64,000 nt of DNA from Saprospiraceae bacterium (GTDB lineage Bacteria > Bacteroidota > Bacteroidia > Chitinophagales > Saprospiraceae), in NCBI GenBank assembly GCA_020627705.1, contig JAHDGJ010000008.1, forward strand, positions 62,001 to 126,000, written 5' to 3'. Below, one piece after another: positions 16,701 to 25,614 of this stretch (position 1 is the first letter of the stretch; each line of letters starts with the position of its first letter). The position numbers and the translations under genes are program-made. Under the pieces are notes generated by a model. It was given only the letters and a program-made list of their open reading frames with translations. It was not told where the DNA came from and ran no database searches.

Positions 16701-18698
16701 AATCCTCAGGACGAATTGGGTTGGAACCAAAGCCACAAACATCAATTTGATCAAGATGAATTAAAAGGGATTATAGTGAAAGACCAGTTAGAATTTGATA
16801 CCACTGGTTTTTATATCACGATTAAAAATGGTCTGTCATCAGCTACTACTGGGTTCTTCTTCAATTTTGAAAACAATGCTTTATCTGTTAGACCATTTCA
16901 ATTTTTATCTGAAGGTGTTGCTGTCGCCGTATTGGACGGCACAACGGGAACTGGTTGGATAAATAGTGGAGGCGATTTTGGCAGCATCAACACTAATGCA
17001 TTAGGCTCTTATCGATGTTTTGGTTTCCCAACTCAAAATCCAGAAGATAGAGAAAAAGTCGTTAACATGATAAGAGATGAAGTGCCGGATGGTGATTTTG
17101 TTTTTCTTTGGACAGTTACCAAAAATAGTGGTGATCTGCATTTTGCGAATGAATGGAGTACGGATGAAAGTATTTATGGATCTAGTATACTTAAAGCTTT
17201 AGAAGAAGAGGGGGCGCTTTTAACAAATGTACTTGGTACATCCTCCAATATTCCATATGGTATAATGTACCAAAAAGGAAAGGGAGTTTTAGCAGAGGAA
17301 ATAGGTCAAACCTTCGACGAAGAAATTACAATCGAATCTTTTATACCATTAAAAGATACAGAGGGTTCTATGCGTTCGACTACAATCGGTCCTGCAAAAT
17401 CTTGGTCTAAAATTTCTGTTGAATTTGATGAAATATTAGAAATGGATACTGTTTTGGTAAAGGCTTATGGTATTTTAGATAATGGTTCAACTATTTTACT
17501 AGGCGAATTATCAGAAAGTGGTGAAATTTCACTTTCTAATGCCAATGAATCTTCTGTAAAAAATATTTACCTCGAGTATGAGGCGAGGGATTTAGTTGAA
17601 AGAGACCCCGGTGATTTGATTTATTGGAAAGCATATTTTGAAGGCTATCCTGATTTAGCTATAGGAGACTTAATCAGCTTTAAGGACTCTTTACAGCAAG
17701 GAGAACAAGTCCAATATTCTTTTAGTATTCAAAACACCTCAACATTTGACATCCAAGATTCTTTTCAAATAAAGTACTTAATCACAGATGCACAAAATCA
17801 AGAAATTGAAGTTATTGAAATGCAACAGGGTCTTGCTTCTGGCGAAATGCGTACTGTTGAATTTCGATATGAATCTGCAGAGTTGTTGGGAGACTATACC
17901 CTTACCATTTTACTCAACGAGGATCAACGCGTATTAGAAAAAGAGGACATTAATAATTTTGCCTTAACTAGCTTCAACGTTAGGGAAGATGAGACCAATC
18001 CATTATTAGATGTAACCTTTGACGGTTTTCATATCAATGATGGTGATATTGTATCCCCGAAGCCATTGATAAGAATAGAACTAAAAGACGAAAATGTTTT
18101 CCTATTGAATGAAGACATCAATCAATTTGTATTGAAGCTGACGGACCCCAACAACGAAACCATTACTTTGGATTTATCAGATCCGGCCATTCAGTTTTAT
18201 CCACAGACCAACAATGAATCAAATGCAGTTTTGGAGTATCGTCCTTGTTTTGAACTAGAAGGAGAATATTTGATTAGTATTGAGGCCAAAGATGCGTCAG
18301 GAAATTTATCCGGATATAATTCTTGGGAAAGGGTTTTTAATGTTATTCTTCAAAAAGCAATTTCGGAAGCGTTGTTTTATCCCAACCCCTTTAGTACATC
18401 AACCAAACTGGTGTTTACTGTTACAGGCGAAGTGCCCGAAAATTTTTATATGCGACTTTACACTATGAGTGGTAAGATCGTAAGAGAAATTGAAAGAAAC
18501 GAGATAGGCGATTTAAGAGTAGGGATCAATCAAACAAGCTTTCATTGGGATGGAACAGATATGTTTGGAAATAAACTTGCAAATGGAATATACCTATACA
18601 AAGTATTTGTTGACGACGAATTCGAAAAGTTTGATACAGGTAGCGAGCTGTCGCAATATTTTGATGAAGGGTTTGGAAAGGTTGTTATTATGAGATAA
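13755..18698 (+). CDS. PorU-like C25 (gingipain-family) peptidase of the type IX secretion system
   Basis: 1647 residues with a signal peptide (cleavage after about SQA, residue 19). The middle is a C25 cysteine peptidase domain: TFFGHSAVG has the catalytic His625 and LSLGCHSGNI the nucleophile Cys655. After it come Ig-like and repeat-type beta regions and a C-terminal FlgD-like segment beginning YPNPFS, ending GNKLANGIYLYKV. PorU is the outer-membrane sortase that removes T9SS sorting signals and attaches cargo to lipid; this larger form (PorU is about 1150-1300 residues) resembles proteins annotated PorU2. Whether it is the main sortase or a paralogue cannot be told: porV and other T9SS genes are not adjacent. 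Its end overlaps the convergent glycosyltransferase by 11 bases. Confidence 0.8.
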   Translation: MRILRLLTFFSLISIASQAQMVVEQDTIYGNEWIDFDKTYWKIKLADDGVYRISFELLENLGFPINEASGQSIQLYRLGEQVALHVNNQGVLQPGDYIEFFGHKNRGELDQHLFSEFEAQLNPEFSLFSDTSVYFLTYDTGVAGLRLEDNPIGAGNFSPQNYYVHEEKTVFNNWFHKPTYSDEIRYSHFHVAEGYGTVLQQSQTLELPSRDVVETTLTTPKASIRFGSNYRNHVVEFSINNELKENETYFGFDSKEYELELEYDELKNTNVFKLEGTSSSQDRYTVAYGKLTYPKEPTLEEDYFEFIAEESPFERNFEFDISQGEYIIYDLENQHRIIGDQSVDGKLRFKLEPGQTRKIYIVDISNYNSVAGAEEKSFVDIKNVNAEFLFVTSNKLYNPEDPNNQVAAYAEYRSSIEGGAYETYILTSEDILDQFAYGIERHNIGNNNLAFYLSKHWPSLEFWFNVGKGIQYNSVRFANSSSAILQERFHVPSFGIPGSDNMMLSGKEIPDPMFNVGRIAINNETDLRDYLEKVKAHDNKDMWDQTFEEKYWMKKILHLSGGDPGIQESIFQSLENMRFEIEENKYGGDVSTFRKTSSSPIQPAEIEELLQLINTGLSVITFFGHSAVGTFDFNLQQPSEWTNQNKYPFILSLGCHSGNIHTSSEGLSEEYLIQENRGAIAFLASSGTAFVGPQAIGGQRLYQLIGTSFLNRSLSEAIRSYIKENVANSSLGYRTLMQQLTYHGDPAIKLGDFDGPDFVFDYSSTSTNPEFIDNTLDSFELKLNIANLGSVETGELKVRIQHFSEDDSLKFETTRLIEAPQFESDLRVNIPVLENPGKNIIKATVDIEEQFEERPAPTAEQNNDLVNTSNATEGYCFFTTDNSLNPVCPTDFSIWNKNEVKLFSSTNNAFDDTQRKYVMEIDTVITFDSSLAQRMEQTRNGGLVTWEPNISFDQETVYYWRVSPDSISPESGYFWKTKSFLYNPQDELGWNQSHKHQFDQDELKGIIVKDQLEFDTTGFYITIKNGLSSATTGFFFNFENNALSVRPFQFLSEGVAVAVLDGTTGTGWINSGGDFGSINTNALGSYRCFGFPTQNPEDREKVVNMIRDEVPDGDFVFLWTVTKNSGDLHFANEWSTDESIYGSSILKALEEEGALLTNVLGTSSNIPYGIMYQKGKGVLAEEIGQTFDEEITIESFIPLKDTEGSMRSTTIGPAKSWSKISVEFDEILEMDTVLVKAYGILDNGSTILLGELSESGEISLSNANESSVKNIYLEYEARDLVERDPGDLIYWKAYFEGYPDLAIGDLISFKDSLQQGEQVQYSFSIQNTSTFDIQDSFQIKYLITDAQNQEIEVIEMQQGLASGEMRTVEFRYESAELLGDYTLTILLNEDQRVLEKEDINNFALTSFNVREDETNPLLDVTFDGFHINDGDIVSPKPLIRIELKDENVFLLNEDINQFVLKLTDPNNETITLDLSDPAIQFYPQTNNESNAVLEYRPCFELEGEYLISIEAKDASGNLSGYNSWERVFNVILQKAISEALFYPNPFSTSTKLVFTVTGEVPENFYMRLYTMSGKIVREIERNEIGDLRVGINQTSFHWDGTDMFGNKLANGIYLYKVFVDDEFEKFDTGSELSQYFDEGFGKVVIMR

Positions 18699-19809
18699 GC
18701 TTGGATATTTTAGAGTATAAGGATGACACGCTGCTATCTATAGAGAAATGCTTGATGATCCTTTCTCTATTTTGATTTGTTTCCCAAAACCAAATTTTAT
18801 CTATTGCTTTAACAATGCCAAGGATATCCTTTTCTTTTGTGAGTATACCATTTTCAGGAAGCACTAATTCTGGAATTCCAGAATGATATGTTGAGACTAT
18901 TGGAAGACCTACTGACATTGCTTCCATCAAAGAAATAGGAAGTCCTTCCGAATCTCCATTGTTTGCAGTAATACTATGCTGGATGTATATGTCGCTTTCT
19001 TGAAGTAGTCGATTGACTTCTAATTGATCTACAGCTCCTACCAATTCAATTTCTTCAGTCATATCATTTGATGTAATGATATTTGACAGCGGTTCTTGTA
19101 AAGGTCCAGAACCTACAATTTTGAATTTAAAATTTTTACTAGGGTACAAGCGCTTAAATTCAACGAAAGCTTTTATGGTAAACTCAATCCCCTTTTTTTC
19201 TACTAGTCTGGAAATCTGAATGAATTTTTTTATCCCTGTATTCTCTTTTTTAAGACTTGGGGAAAACTTATTAGTGTCTATGCCTAAGTAATGCTTTTCA
19301 ATAGATTTATTTGGAAACTTTTCTAGCATAAAATTTCTAATACCATCTGAAACAGCAAATGGAAAAACGTTGGAGTGCCCTAATGCTTTTCTCATAGCAT
19401 GAACATAGAACGGAGATTTTTTAAAAAGATATGATGCATCGTACCCATGAAAAACAACGATACGTGGAATATTAGGATCTATGTTTTTATGAACTTTTAG
19501 AAAACTTGGTCCAAAATGAATAAGGACAAGATCTATTTTCTTTTTTGAGAACTGTTCTTTTAATTGACTTTTTAAAACAGAATTGGACGTGAAGAAGTAT
19601 ACGAATCGTTTGATTAGATATTCCTTTAAAGGATTTGGATTAACTAATTCAATTTTAGTTACATCGGCAAAAGGGAATAAGTTGGAATTTGTGCGGCGTT
19701 TACAAAAAACATGAACGTTGCATTTTTTACTTAAACCAATAACTTGATTGTAAACAAAAGTCTCGCTTAAAGGAGAAAAATTTTCAACTACTACTGCTAC
19801 GTTAATCAA
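18688..19809 (-). CDS. Family 4 glycosyltransferase
   Basis: 373 residues of GT-B fold. The N-terminal domain begins VAVVVENFSPLSETFVYNQV, like colanic-acid-type WcaL/AmsK enzymes. The C-terminal domain has FIQISRLVEKKGIEF and the donor-binding region EGLPISLMEAMSVGLPIV with the EX7E pattern. The likely start is TTG at 19809, overlapping the pyruvyltransferase stop by 8 bases. It is the last gene of the polysaccharide locus on this side; donor and acceptor sugars are unknown. Confidence 0.85.
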   Translation of the reverse strand: MINVAVVVENFSPLSETFVYNQVIGLSKKCNVHVFCKRRTNSNLFPFADVTKIELVNPNPLKEYLIKRFVYFFTSNSVLKSQLKEQFSKKKIDLVLIHFGPSFLKVHKNIDPNIPRIVVFHGYDASYLFKKSPFYVHAMRKALGHSNVFPFAVSDGIRNFMLEKFPNKSIEKHYLGIDTNKFSPSLKKENTGIKKFIQISRLVEKKGIEFTIKAFVEFKRLYPSKNFKFKIVGSGPLQEPLSNIITSNDMTEEIELVGAVDQLEVNRLLQESDIYIQHSITANNGDSEGLPISLMEAMSVGLPIVSTYHSGIPELVLPENGILTKEKDILGIVKAIDKIWFWETNQNRERIIKHFSIDSSVSSLYSKISKLIS

Positions 19810-20986
19810 TGAAAATGTTTTCTAGTTTAGAAAAGACTTGATTAGAAGACTGCTCAACAATTTCTTCTAATTTGTTTTCGTACATAGCAAAGTTTTTAAG
19901 AATCTTTTCAATAGCAGTAATCCATTCTTGAGAACTGTTGGATAGATCTAAACAAAGTTCTTTGATATTCAAATCCTTGTAAAGTCCATGTGATTTTTCT
20001 TCATATGCGATATTGATTGCAAGTGTTCCACCTAACATTGACAAGATAGCACCGTGCATCCTCATACCAATATATAAATCAAAATTTTGATACGCTCCTA
20101 TTAACTCTTCTGGACGATGGTACTCTTTATTAATTACAAATTTTGATTTGTTTGTGATTTTACAAAGTATTTCTCCACAAAATTTTGAATCGTCGATATA
20201 ATCTGCAATTCCCTGACACGTAGAAATAAAAGTTATTTCAAAATGAAGTTCATCTATGAGATAATTACATAAAGCCGAAGCTTTTTCTATAGTTATAGAA
20301 TTAAGGGCATCGGATTTCCATGGCCTGAATGAGACAGCTACTCTTTTTACTTTAGTAGTCTTTTTGACCTTAAAGAGTTTAAGTTTTTTGTGAAGTAAAA
20401 AAGCGATATCTGGACATATCGCGCTTTTAAATGAACCCAACTTGTTTACCCGTGCAAAAGAAAAAGATTCTCTGGATAAAACAATTGAACATTTGTTAAA
20501 TAGCTTTTTGATGCTTTCTATAGATTCCTTTTTTTCAAACGGCCCATAACTTTGACCAATTAAGTAGAGTTTTGCATTTTTTTTAAGCAAGCTGTCAAAA
20601 ACTAACAGTCGTTCAGTTATGGAATAATGATCATTTAAATATCCACCTGGAGCTGAAACAATAGCATCAGCCTGCAAAGCAGTTTGAAAGTATTTTTTCT
20701 TTTTACGAATAGATAAGAATGGATTTTTGAGAATGTGTAAATCGAGATTAATCCCGCAAAATTTTTCCAGACCATATGAAACATAATTCATGATTCTGGA
20801 ATGTTCAACTTTATGTAGATCTAAAATAGATTGTTCTACCTCAGCGATTTGTTCGAGAAATTTTGGAGAATCAGAAGCAGCAGAAACTTTTATGCTATTA
20901 GATTCGAAGAAATAAATCAAGGCCTCTAAAAGTGCTAAATCTCCAGAATTATACGGAACAGAATTAATTACAAAAACTGACTTCAT
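19802..20986 (-). CDS. Polysaccharide pyruvyl transferase family protein
   Basis: 394 residues from ATG at 20986; an upstream in-frame start at 21022 would precede the first beta strand by 12 residues and is unlikely. It has the family marks FVINSVPYNSGDLALLEAL, VSAPGGYLND, LIGQSYGPF, CPDIAFLL and YIGMRMHGAI. The family (CsaB/WcaK) transfers pyruvate from PEP to sugar hydroxyls as a ketal, adding negative charge to surface glycans. It lies between a methyltransferase (23-base overlap) and a glycosyltransferase, consistent with tailoring of the same polymer. Confidence 0.88.
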   Translation of the reverse strand: MKSVFVINSVPYNSGDLALLEALIYFFESNSIKVSAASDSPKFLEQIAEVEQSILDLHKVEHSRIMNYVSYGLEKFCGINLDLHILKNPFLSIRKKKKYFQTALQADAIVSAPGGYLNDHYSITERLLVFDSLLKKNAKLYLIGQSYGPFEKKESIESIKKLFNKCSIVLSRESFSFARVNKLGSFKSAICPDIAFLLHKKLKLFKVKKTTKVKRVAVSFRPWKSDALNSITIEKASALCNYLIDELHFEITFISTCQGIADYIDDSKFCGEILCKITNKSKFVINKEYHRPEELIGAYQNFDLYIGMRMHGAILSMLGGTLAINIAYEEKSHGLYKDLNIKELCLDLSNSSQEWITAIEKILKNFAMYENKLEEIVEQSSNQVFSKLENIFID

Positions 20987-21569
20987 TAGAATTTGTAAGA
21001 TAAAGGATAATTTGATTTTCAAACAAATCGCCTTTTTTCACATCAAACATATATTGCTGAAATAATTGAATTAGTTGATTTTTAGAGAGATCATTTTTCC
21101 AAGCATTTTTTTTTCTTATTCTATAATCAGGAAAATAATCTGTCGCACAATAGGATAAAACGATGTTGGATGAAATCTTTTTAAGTTCTGGAATAAAAGA
21201 AGGTAGGTCTTCAACATACTCAACAAAACCACTCATAAAGACTAGATCAAAATGTTGATCTGGCAAGCGATCTTTATTTACATCGCAAACTATAGTTTTG
21301 TCATTTCGCGGGGTATAATCAAGACCATAATATTTAATATGTCTAGGTATCAATGAAGAGAGGTGCATGGTTCCACACCCCATATCGAGAATAGATTGTG
21401 TAGACTCAGGGATCATAAGTGCCATTTTTTCAACTCTTTTATTCCAAGAGACATTAAACCTTTCTATTTCTTTCCAATTTTTTGGATACCGAAAAAACGA
21501 TAGGACCAAACTATTAATCCAGTTAAGCAACTTATTAAAAAGACCTATGTGGTTGTTAAATCGAGTCAT
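20964..21569 (-). CDS. SAM-dependent methyltransferase
   Basis: 201 residues. SILDMGCGTMHLSSLIP at about 63-79 is the SAM loop, and IKYYGLDYTPR the second strand with its acidic residue. FDLVFMSGFVEYVEDLP is the motif IV region of a Methyltransf_11-like enzyme. It begins directly after the asparagine-synthase-like gene (stop at 21570) and overlaps the pyruvyltransferase, so it is a tailoring gene of the glycan locus; the methylated position is unknown. Confidence 0.75.
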   Translation of the reverse strand: MTRFNNHIGLFNKLLNWINSLVLSFFRYPKNWKEIERFNVSWNKRVEKMALMIPESTQSILDMGCGTMHLSSLIPRHIKYYGLDYTPRNDKTIVCDVNKDRLPDQHFDLVFMSGFVEYVEDLPSFIPELKKISSNIVLSYCATDYFPDYRIRKKNAWKNDLSKNQLIQLFQQYMFDVKKGDLFENQIILYLTNSNEVSFCN

Positions 21570-23225
21570 TTAATTTTGATGGTTATTAAATAAATTAGAG
21601 ATATCAGAATCGGATTTTAGTGAGCCGTTACATATTTGATTAAGCCAAATTTCTAAACTTAATAGTCGCATCAATTTGAGTGTAGAATATTTAAACGAAT
21701 CGAGGTTTATAATTTTATTTACGATAGAGTTATTCGAAGAAATAAAATTGATTAGGGATTTCTTTTGTGCTTCAACAAGGGCATTAAAGTTGAGAATTGA
21801 ATTGGTTTTTTTCGATAGTAGATTAAGCAATGCATGATATTTATTAACAAATATATTTGTAGTCAAATAAGGCGTGTTTCCATGTGGAAAAGAGGCAAAC
21901 AAAGAATGGTGTTTAGACAATAATATGTGATTGTAAAGCTTGTACTTTTTGCGATAAGAATCTGGAAGCCCATAAACAAACTCTAAAAGATCATTGTCCA
22001 TGAAAGGCAATTTAGAAATTATATTTTTTTGAATATCAATTCCGTTCATTGTAAAACGCCTTACTCTGTTATAAATGTGATAGGAGTCCTCAATGTCTTC
22101 ATTTAAATACGTATTATTTTGTTTAGTTTTTGGTTCTAATTTTCCAATCCAGCTTCCTCCAAGAACTAAATCTCCCGCAAAACCATTAAAACTTATTTTG
22201 TTCTTTTTTTGGAGATCGTTTAAAAATGGGCCTATATGCGCATGAAGAAGACTTGTTCCACATTCTCCATTCCAAAGACATTGCGCTCTGCCACTAAGCC
22301 AATTTTTTTCTGTTAGAATATATGTTTGATGATCAACATTTAATTCAGCACAGATCTTTTGAGCAATTTTAATGTCAGAAGCTTCAGCAGACCCAAAAGT
22401 AAAAGCAGAAATCGAGCGTTTTATATCAGAAAGTTTTGAAATAATATACCTTGAATCTAAACCACCACTTAAGGCAACAGTAGCATCATCAGTAGAAGAA
22501 ACTCTTTTAGTGACGGCAAGATTAAACAGGTAATCTACATGATTAGCGGCATCATCAAAAGAAACATTTAGGGGCCTTATGTTATTCCAGCTCCAATACC
22601 TTTGTTCTTCAACAACTTTATTGGTATCAAGGGAATATTTTCTTCGCATTGCTGGACCGAGTCTTTTGACTCCATCAATCCAACTTTGGTCATCCATCAA
22701 TTGACCATTAGCAACAAAAGAATGCGCAGATTTTGAATCAATTTGTAATGGAATTAAAGAATCCGCTAAAAAACATTTAACCTGATCAGACCAAAGTATA
22801 TTTTTGTTATATGTTGCAATATACAAAGTAGCTAGACCTAAACGATCCGTTATAAATTCTAATTGTTGATTGGATATATTTAGAATTATTGAAGAATATA
22901 TTCCATCAACTTTTGCTAAAAAGGGATCTAATTTATTTTGAATTTTAGCCAGTAAAAATAGCTCACTGAGTGAGATAGGTTCTTTAGCGCTTAAAAAACT
23001 TTTTAGCTCCTCTAAGTTATTTATTTGGCCAAAAACCCAACAATGCAACTTCTCATTGTTACCATAGATGTACTGCGTGCTTAAAAAATTGTGTGCTAGC
23101 TCAAAAGGATGAATTTTATGCTGCTTTACGCTATTTGCATCGTTTTTGTTCCTTAGCATGGCAACACCCTTAAGTATTGAATCAATGTGACTTTCGGATG
23201 AACAAATTCCAAAGTATCCAGACAT
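21570..23225 (-). CDS. Asparagine synthase-like amidotransferase lacking the glutaminase cysteine
   Basis: 551 residues. The C-terminal half has the ATP-pyrophosphatase motif SGGLDSR at 253-259 and a full synthetase domain. The N-terminal half is recognisably Ntn-glutaminase-like (GLATLYIA at 130-137), but the sequence starts MSGYFGI where active enzymes have Cys2, so Ser replaces the nucleophile. It should not release ammonia from glutamine; it might use free ammonia, another amine, or only adenylate a carboxylate. In glycan loci AsnB-like proteins amidate uronic acids. Its stop adjoins the methyltransferase start, and its start meets the stop of the flippase gene. Confidence 0.8.
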   Translation of the reverse strand: MSGYFGICSSESHIDSILKGVAMLRNKNDANSVKQHKIHPFELAHNFLSTQYIYGNNEKLHCWVFGQINNLEELKSFLSAKEPISLSELFLLAKIQNKLDPFLAKVDGIYSSIILNISNQQLEFITDRLGLATLYIATYNKNILWSDQVKCFLADSLIPLQIDSKSAHSFVANGQLMDDQSWIDGVKRLGPAMRRKYSLDTNKVVEEQRYWSWNNIRPLNVSFDDAANHVDYLFNLAVTKRVSSTDDATVALSGGLDSRYIISKLSDIKRSISAFTFGSAEASDIKIAQKICAELNVDHQTYILTEKNWLSGRAQCLWNGECGTSLLHAHIGPFLNDLQKKNKISFNGFAGDLVLGGSWIGKLEPKTKQNNTYLNEDIEDSYHIYNRVRRFTMNGIDIQKNIISKLPFMDNDLLEFVYGLPDSYRKKYKLYNHILLSKHHSLFASFPHGNTPYLTTNIFVNKYHALLNLLSKKTNSILNFNALVEAQKKSLINFISSNNSIVNKIINLDSFKYSTLKLMRLLSLEIWLNQICNGSLKSDSDISNLFNNHQN

Positions 23226-24673
23226 TAGCGAAACAGTTTAAAATATTCATTAAAGTACTTTGGAAAAGCACGATAAACCATGTAGGTGTAAACTAGTCCT
23301 AATAACACAATGAGCACAAATAATCGGAGTAATAGAGCACTAAACATAGAGGACAAAAAGTAACCATTTGTAATATAGACTATTACAGCCGTTAGACTAG
23401 AAATTAGTAAGAGAAGAGTAAGTTCCTTCAAAAGCAATTTATAAGACACTCGGCCATATTTAAACACTAAATAATGCCATATCCATGAGAAGGCGATAAT
23501 CGAAACCAATTGAGCCCAAGAGGCATATATTATACTTGGGTCTAATTTTAAAAACAGATAGACTGTTGCACTTATAACCATCATCCAAAATATGTTCCAG
23601 TACAAATTAATGTCAGACCTTCCTTTTGCCAATAGGACACTTCCTCCAGGATTCCCTAAACTTTTGAGTATTCCTACACCAAAAAGGATACTTAATGGCC
23701 CAGCGCTTTCTATCCACTTTTCACCATACATAAACGAAATTATTTCCGTAGAAAATAAGCCTAGGATTAGATAGATCGGAACTGCAATTATCAAAATTAA
23801 CATGATCGATTTCTCGTAATATTTTTCCAGTCGTTCTTTGTTGTTATTGATTTTAGAAAAAACAGGAAATGTAACACGATTGATAATTGGATTGATTTTA
23901 CTCATGGGCAAGAGCATTAGATTCCAAGCTAAATAGTAGCAACCCAATTCATGAGTAGTTAAAAAGCCTCCAATTAGCGCTTTATCTATGTTTGTGTTGG
24001 TAAAATTGACTAAAGCACTTAAGGTTTGAAAACTACCGAAACGCAACATTTGACGTATTTCTAAAAGATTCAATCTAAAAAGTGGCTTGAAGTATTTGTT
24101 AGCAAAGAAGAAACCCAATAAGGAATAAATAATTTTTTCACTTATCATACCGTAAATCAAGGCTAAAACACTACATCCCTTATATGCTAAAAGAATCGAA
24201 ACTAGAGCTCCTACAGTAAAACTTACTACCGATGTTGTGTTGTGTGACTTAAAGTCAAGTTTTTCTAATAATAACGAAGAATAAAAGCCACACAATGGAG
24301 CTAGTAAAACGAGAAATGAGGCATTATAAAGCAAATTAGAAAAATCATTAATGTGAAAGATATTTTCTAATTCTGACCTCAAGATTAGAATTATTAACCA
24401 AAAAGAAATGGATAGTAAGATCAAAAAAAAGAACAAACTACTCTTCTGATTTGGAGTTGCTTTGTGCTTTTGTATAAGGGATAGATTGTAACCGTTTTCA
24501 AAAAAGGTAAGAATTGGTCCTATAAAAAGCATTAATAGAGCATAATTCCCAAAATCATCTGGAATTAAAATCCAAGCAAGAACTAAGTGTTGAATAAATT
24601 GCACAGTAGTTAGAACTATACTTCCTAGAGCAGTCCACCTAATACCAATACGCGCCTTTTGTCCTAAATTCAT
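23225..24673 (-). CDS. Wzx-type polysaccharide flippase (first of two)
   Basis: 482 residues, almost entirely hydrophobic with about 12-14 membrane helices. The N-terminus (GIRWTALGSIVLTTVQFIQHLVLAWIL and DDFGNYALLMLFIG) is typical of the polysaccharide-transport (MOP/PST) superfamily that moves undecaprenyl-linked oligosaccharides across the inner membrane. It shares one base with the AsnB-like gene. A second, unrelated-looking Wzx lies at 57093-58613. Confidence 0.88.
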   Translation of the reverse strand: MNLGQKARIGIRWTALGSIVLTTVQFIQHLVLAWILIPDDFGNYALLMLFIGPILTFFENGYNLSLIQKHKATPNQKSSLFFFLILLSISFWLIILILRSELENIFHINDFSNLLYNASFLVLLAPLCGFYSSLLLEKLDFKSHNTTSVVSFTVGALVSILLAYKGCSVLALIYGMISEKIIYSLLGFFFANKYFKPLFRLNLLEIRQMLRFGSFQTLSALVNFTNTNIDKALIGGFLTTHELGCYYLAWNLMLLPMSKINPIINRVTFPVFSKINNNKERLEKYYEKSIMLILIIAVPIYLILGLFSTEIISFMYGEKWIESAGPLSILFGVGILKSLGNPGGSVLLAKGRSDINLYWNIFWMMVISATVYLFLKLDPSIIYASWAQLVSIIAFSWIWHYLVFKYGRVSYKLLLKELTLLLLISSLTAVIVYITNGYFLSSMFSALLLRLFVLIVLLGLVYTYMVYRAFPKYFNEYFKLFR

Positions 24674-24683
24674 TTATTCATTT

Positions 24684-25568
24684 TCATAACCAAAACCTTA
24701 AATAAAGTTTCCAAAGAGAAAAACTGAATGTTTGTTTTAATGATCGAGCATATAAATCTTTGGCCAGTTTTGAATAACCATTGATTTTGGCAATAATTGC
24801 ATATTCCAGAAATTTTTCCGCACGAAGGCGTTTAAATAGATTTTTCTCAACTAAAGAAGAGATCCTCTGAAAATATTTGTTTTCAAAATCTATCATGGCT
24901 TCAACATTAATCAATGCCCTTTGATTTAAGTGCCTTTCCGAAATAACTTTTTGAGAGCCCATTTGTTTATGTATCCTATAATAGTAATTGGTGTTTTCTA
25001 GTTGTATCAATGGAGAAATCAAACATGCCAATGCAATAAAGTATGTGTCTTGCCAGTGTGGAAATTGCTCAGGGAATTTCAAGTTTTTTACTATCTCAGA
25101 TGGAAAACAAACGCAGCCCATACCACACATATTATTCAATAAATAATTGATGGCGTTCTTATGTTTTTTAGAATCATACATAACACCAGTTTTGATACCA
25201 TCCTCATTTACTCTAATAAAATTGGTTCTTAAAATAGCTTTGTTAGAATGCTGCTTATAAGCTTCATTAAAATCACTTAAGTAATTTTTGGAAACAGTAT
25301 CGTCATCGTCGACAAAACACACATTTTGTCCTTTAATTTTTGAAAGCCCCAAATTTCTAGCCTTACTTCTTTCTCCATGTTTTTGGTAGAAATATCTGAT
25401 TCTTGAATCAGTAAAGGCATAGACTATATCCTTGGTATTGTCAGTGCTACCATCGTCAACTACGATTAATTCCCAGGATTCAAAAACTTGGTTTACTATA
25501 GATTCTAAACATTCTTTTAAAAGATTTGCTCGGTTTCTCGTAGGTACAATTATTGAAAACTCTGGCAT
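24684..25568 (-). CDS. Family 2 glycosyltransferase
   Basis: 294 residues, GT-A fold. FSIIVPTRNRANLLKECLES, VVDDGSTDNT and FVDDDDTVS (the DxD) are classic GT2 motifs; the C-terminal half is helical and basic. It is likely to add one sugar of the repeating unit at the cytoplasmic face. It is the first gene of the minus-strand block down to 18688 and is divergent from a sulfotransferase gene with only 46 bases between. Confidence 0.88.
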   Translation of the reverse strand: MPEFSIIVPTRNRANLLKECLESIVNQVFESWELIVVDDGSTDNTKDIVYAFTDSRIRYFYQKHGERSKARNLGLSKIKGQNVCFVDDDDTVSKNYLSDFNEAYKQHSNKAILRTNFIRVNEDGIKTGVMYDSKKHKNAINYLLNNMCGMGCVCFPSEIVKNLKFPEQFPHWQDTYFIALACLISPLIQLENTNYYYRIHKQMGSQKVISERHLNQRALINVEAMIDFENKYFQRISSLVEKNLFKRLRAEKFLEYAIIAKINGYSKLAKDLYARSLKQTFSFSLWKLYLRFWL

Positions 25569-25614
25569 AGTTCAAAATTAAAACTCTATTTTCCAATTAT
25601 AAATATAGCTGGAG

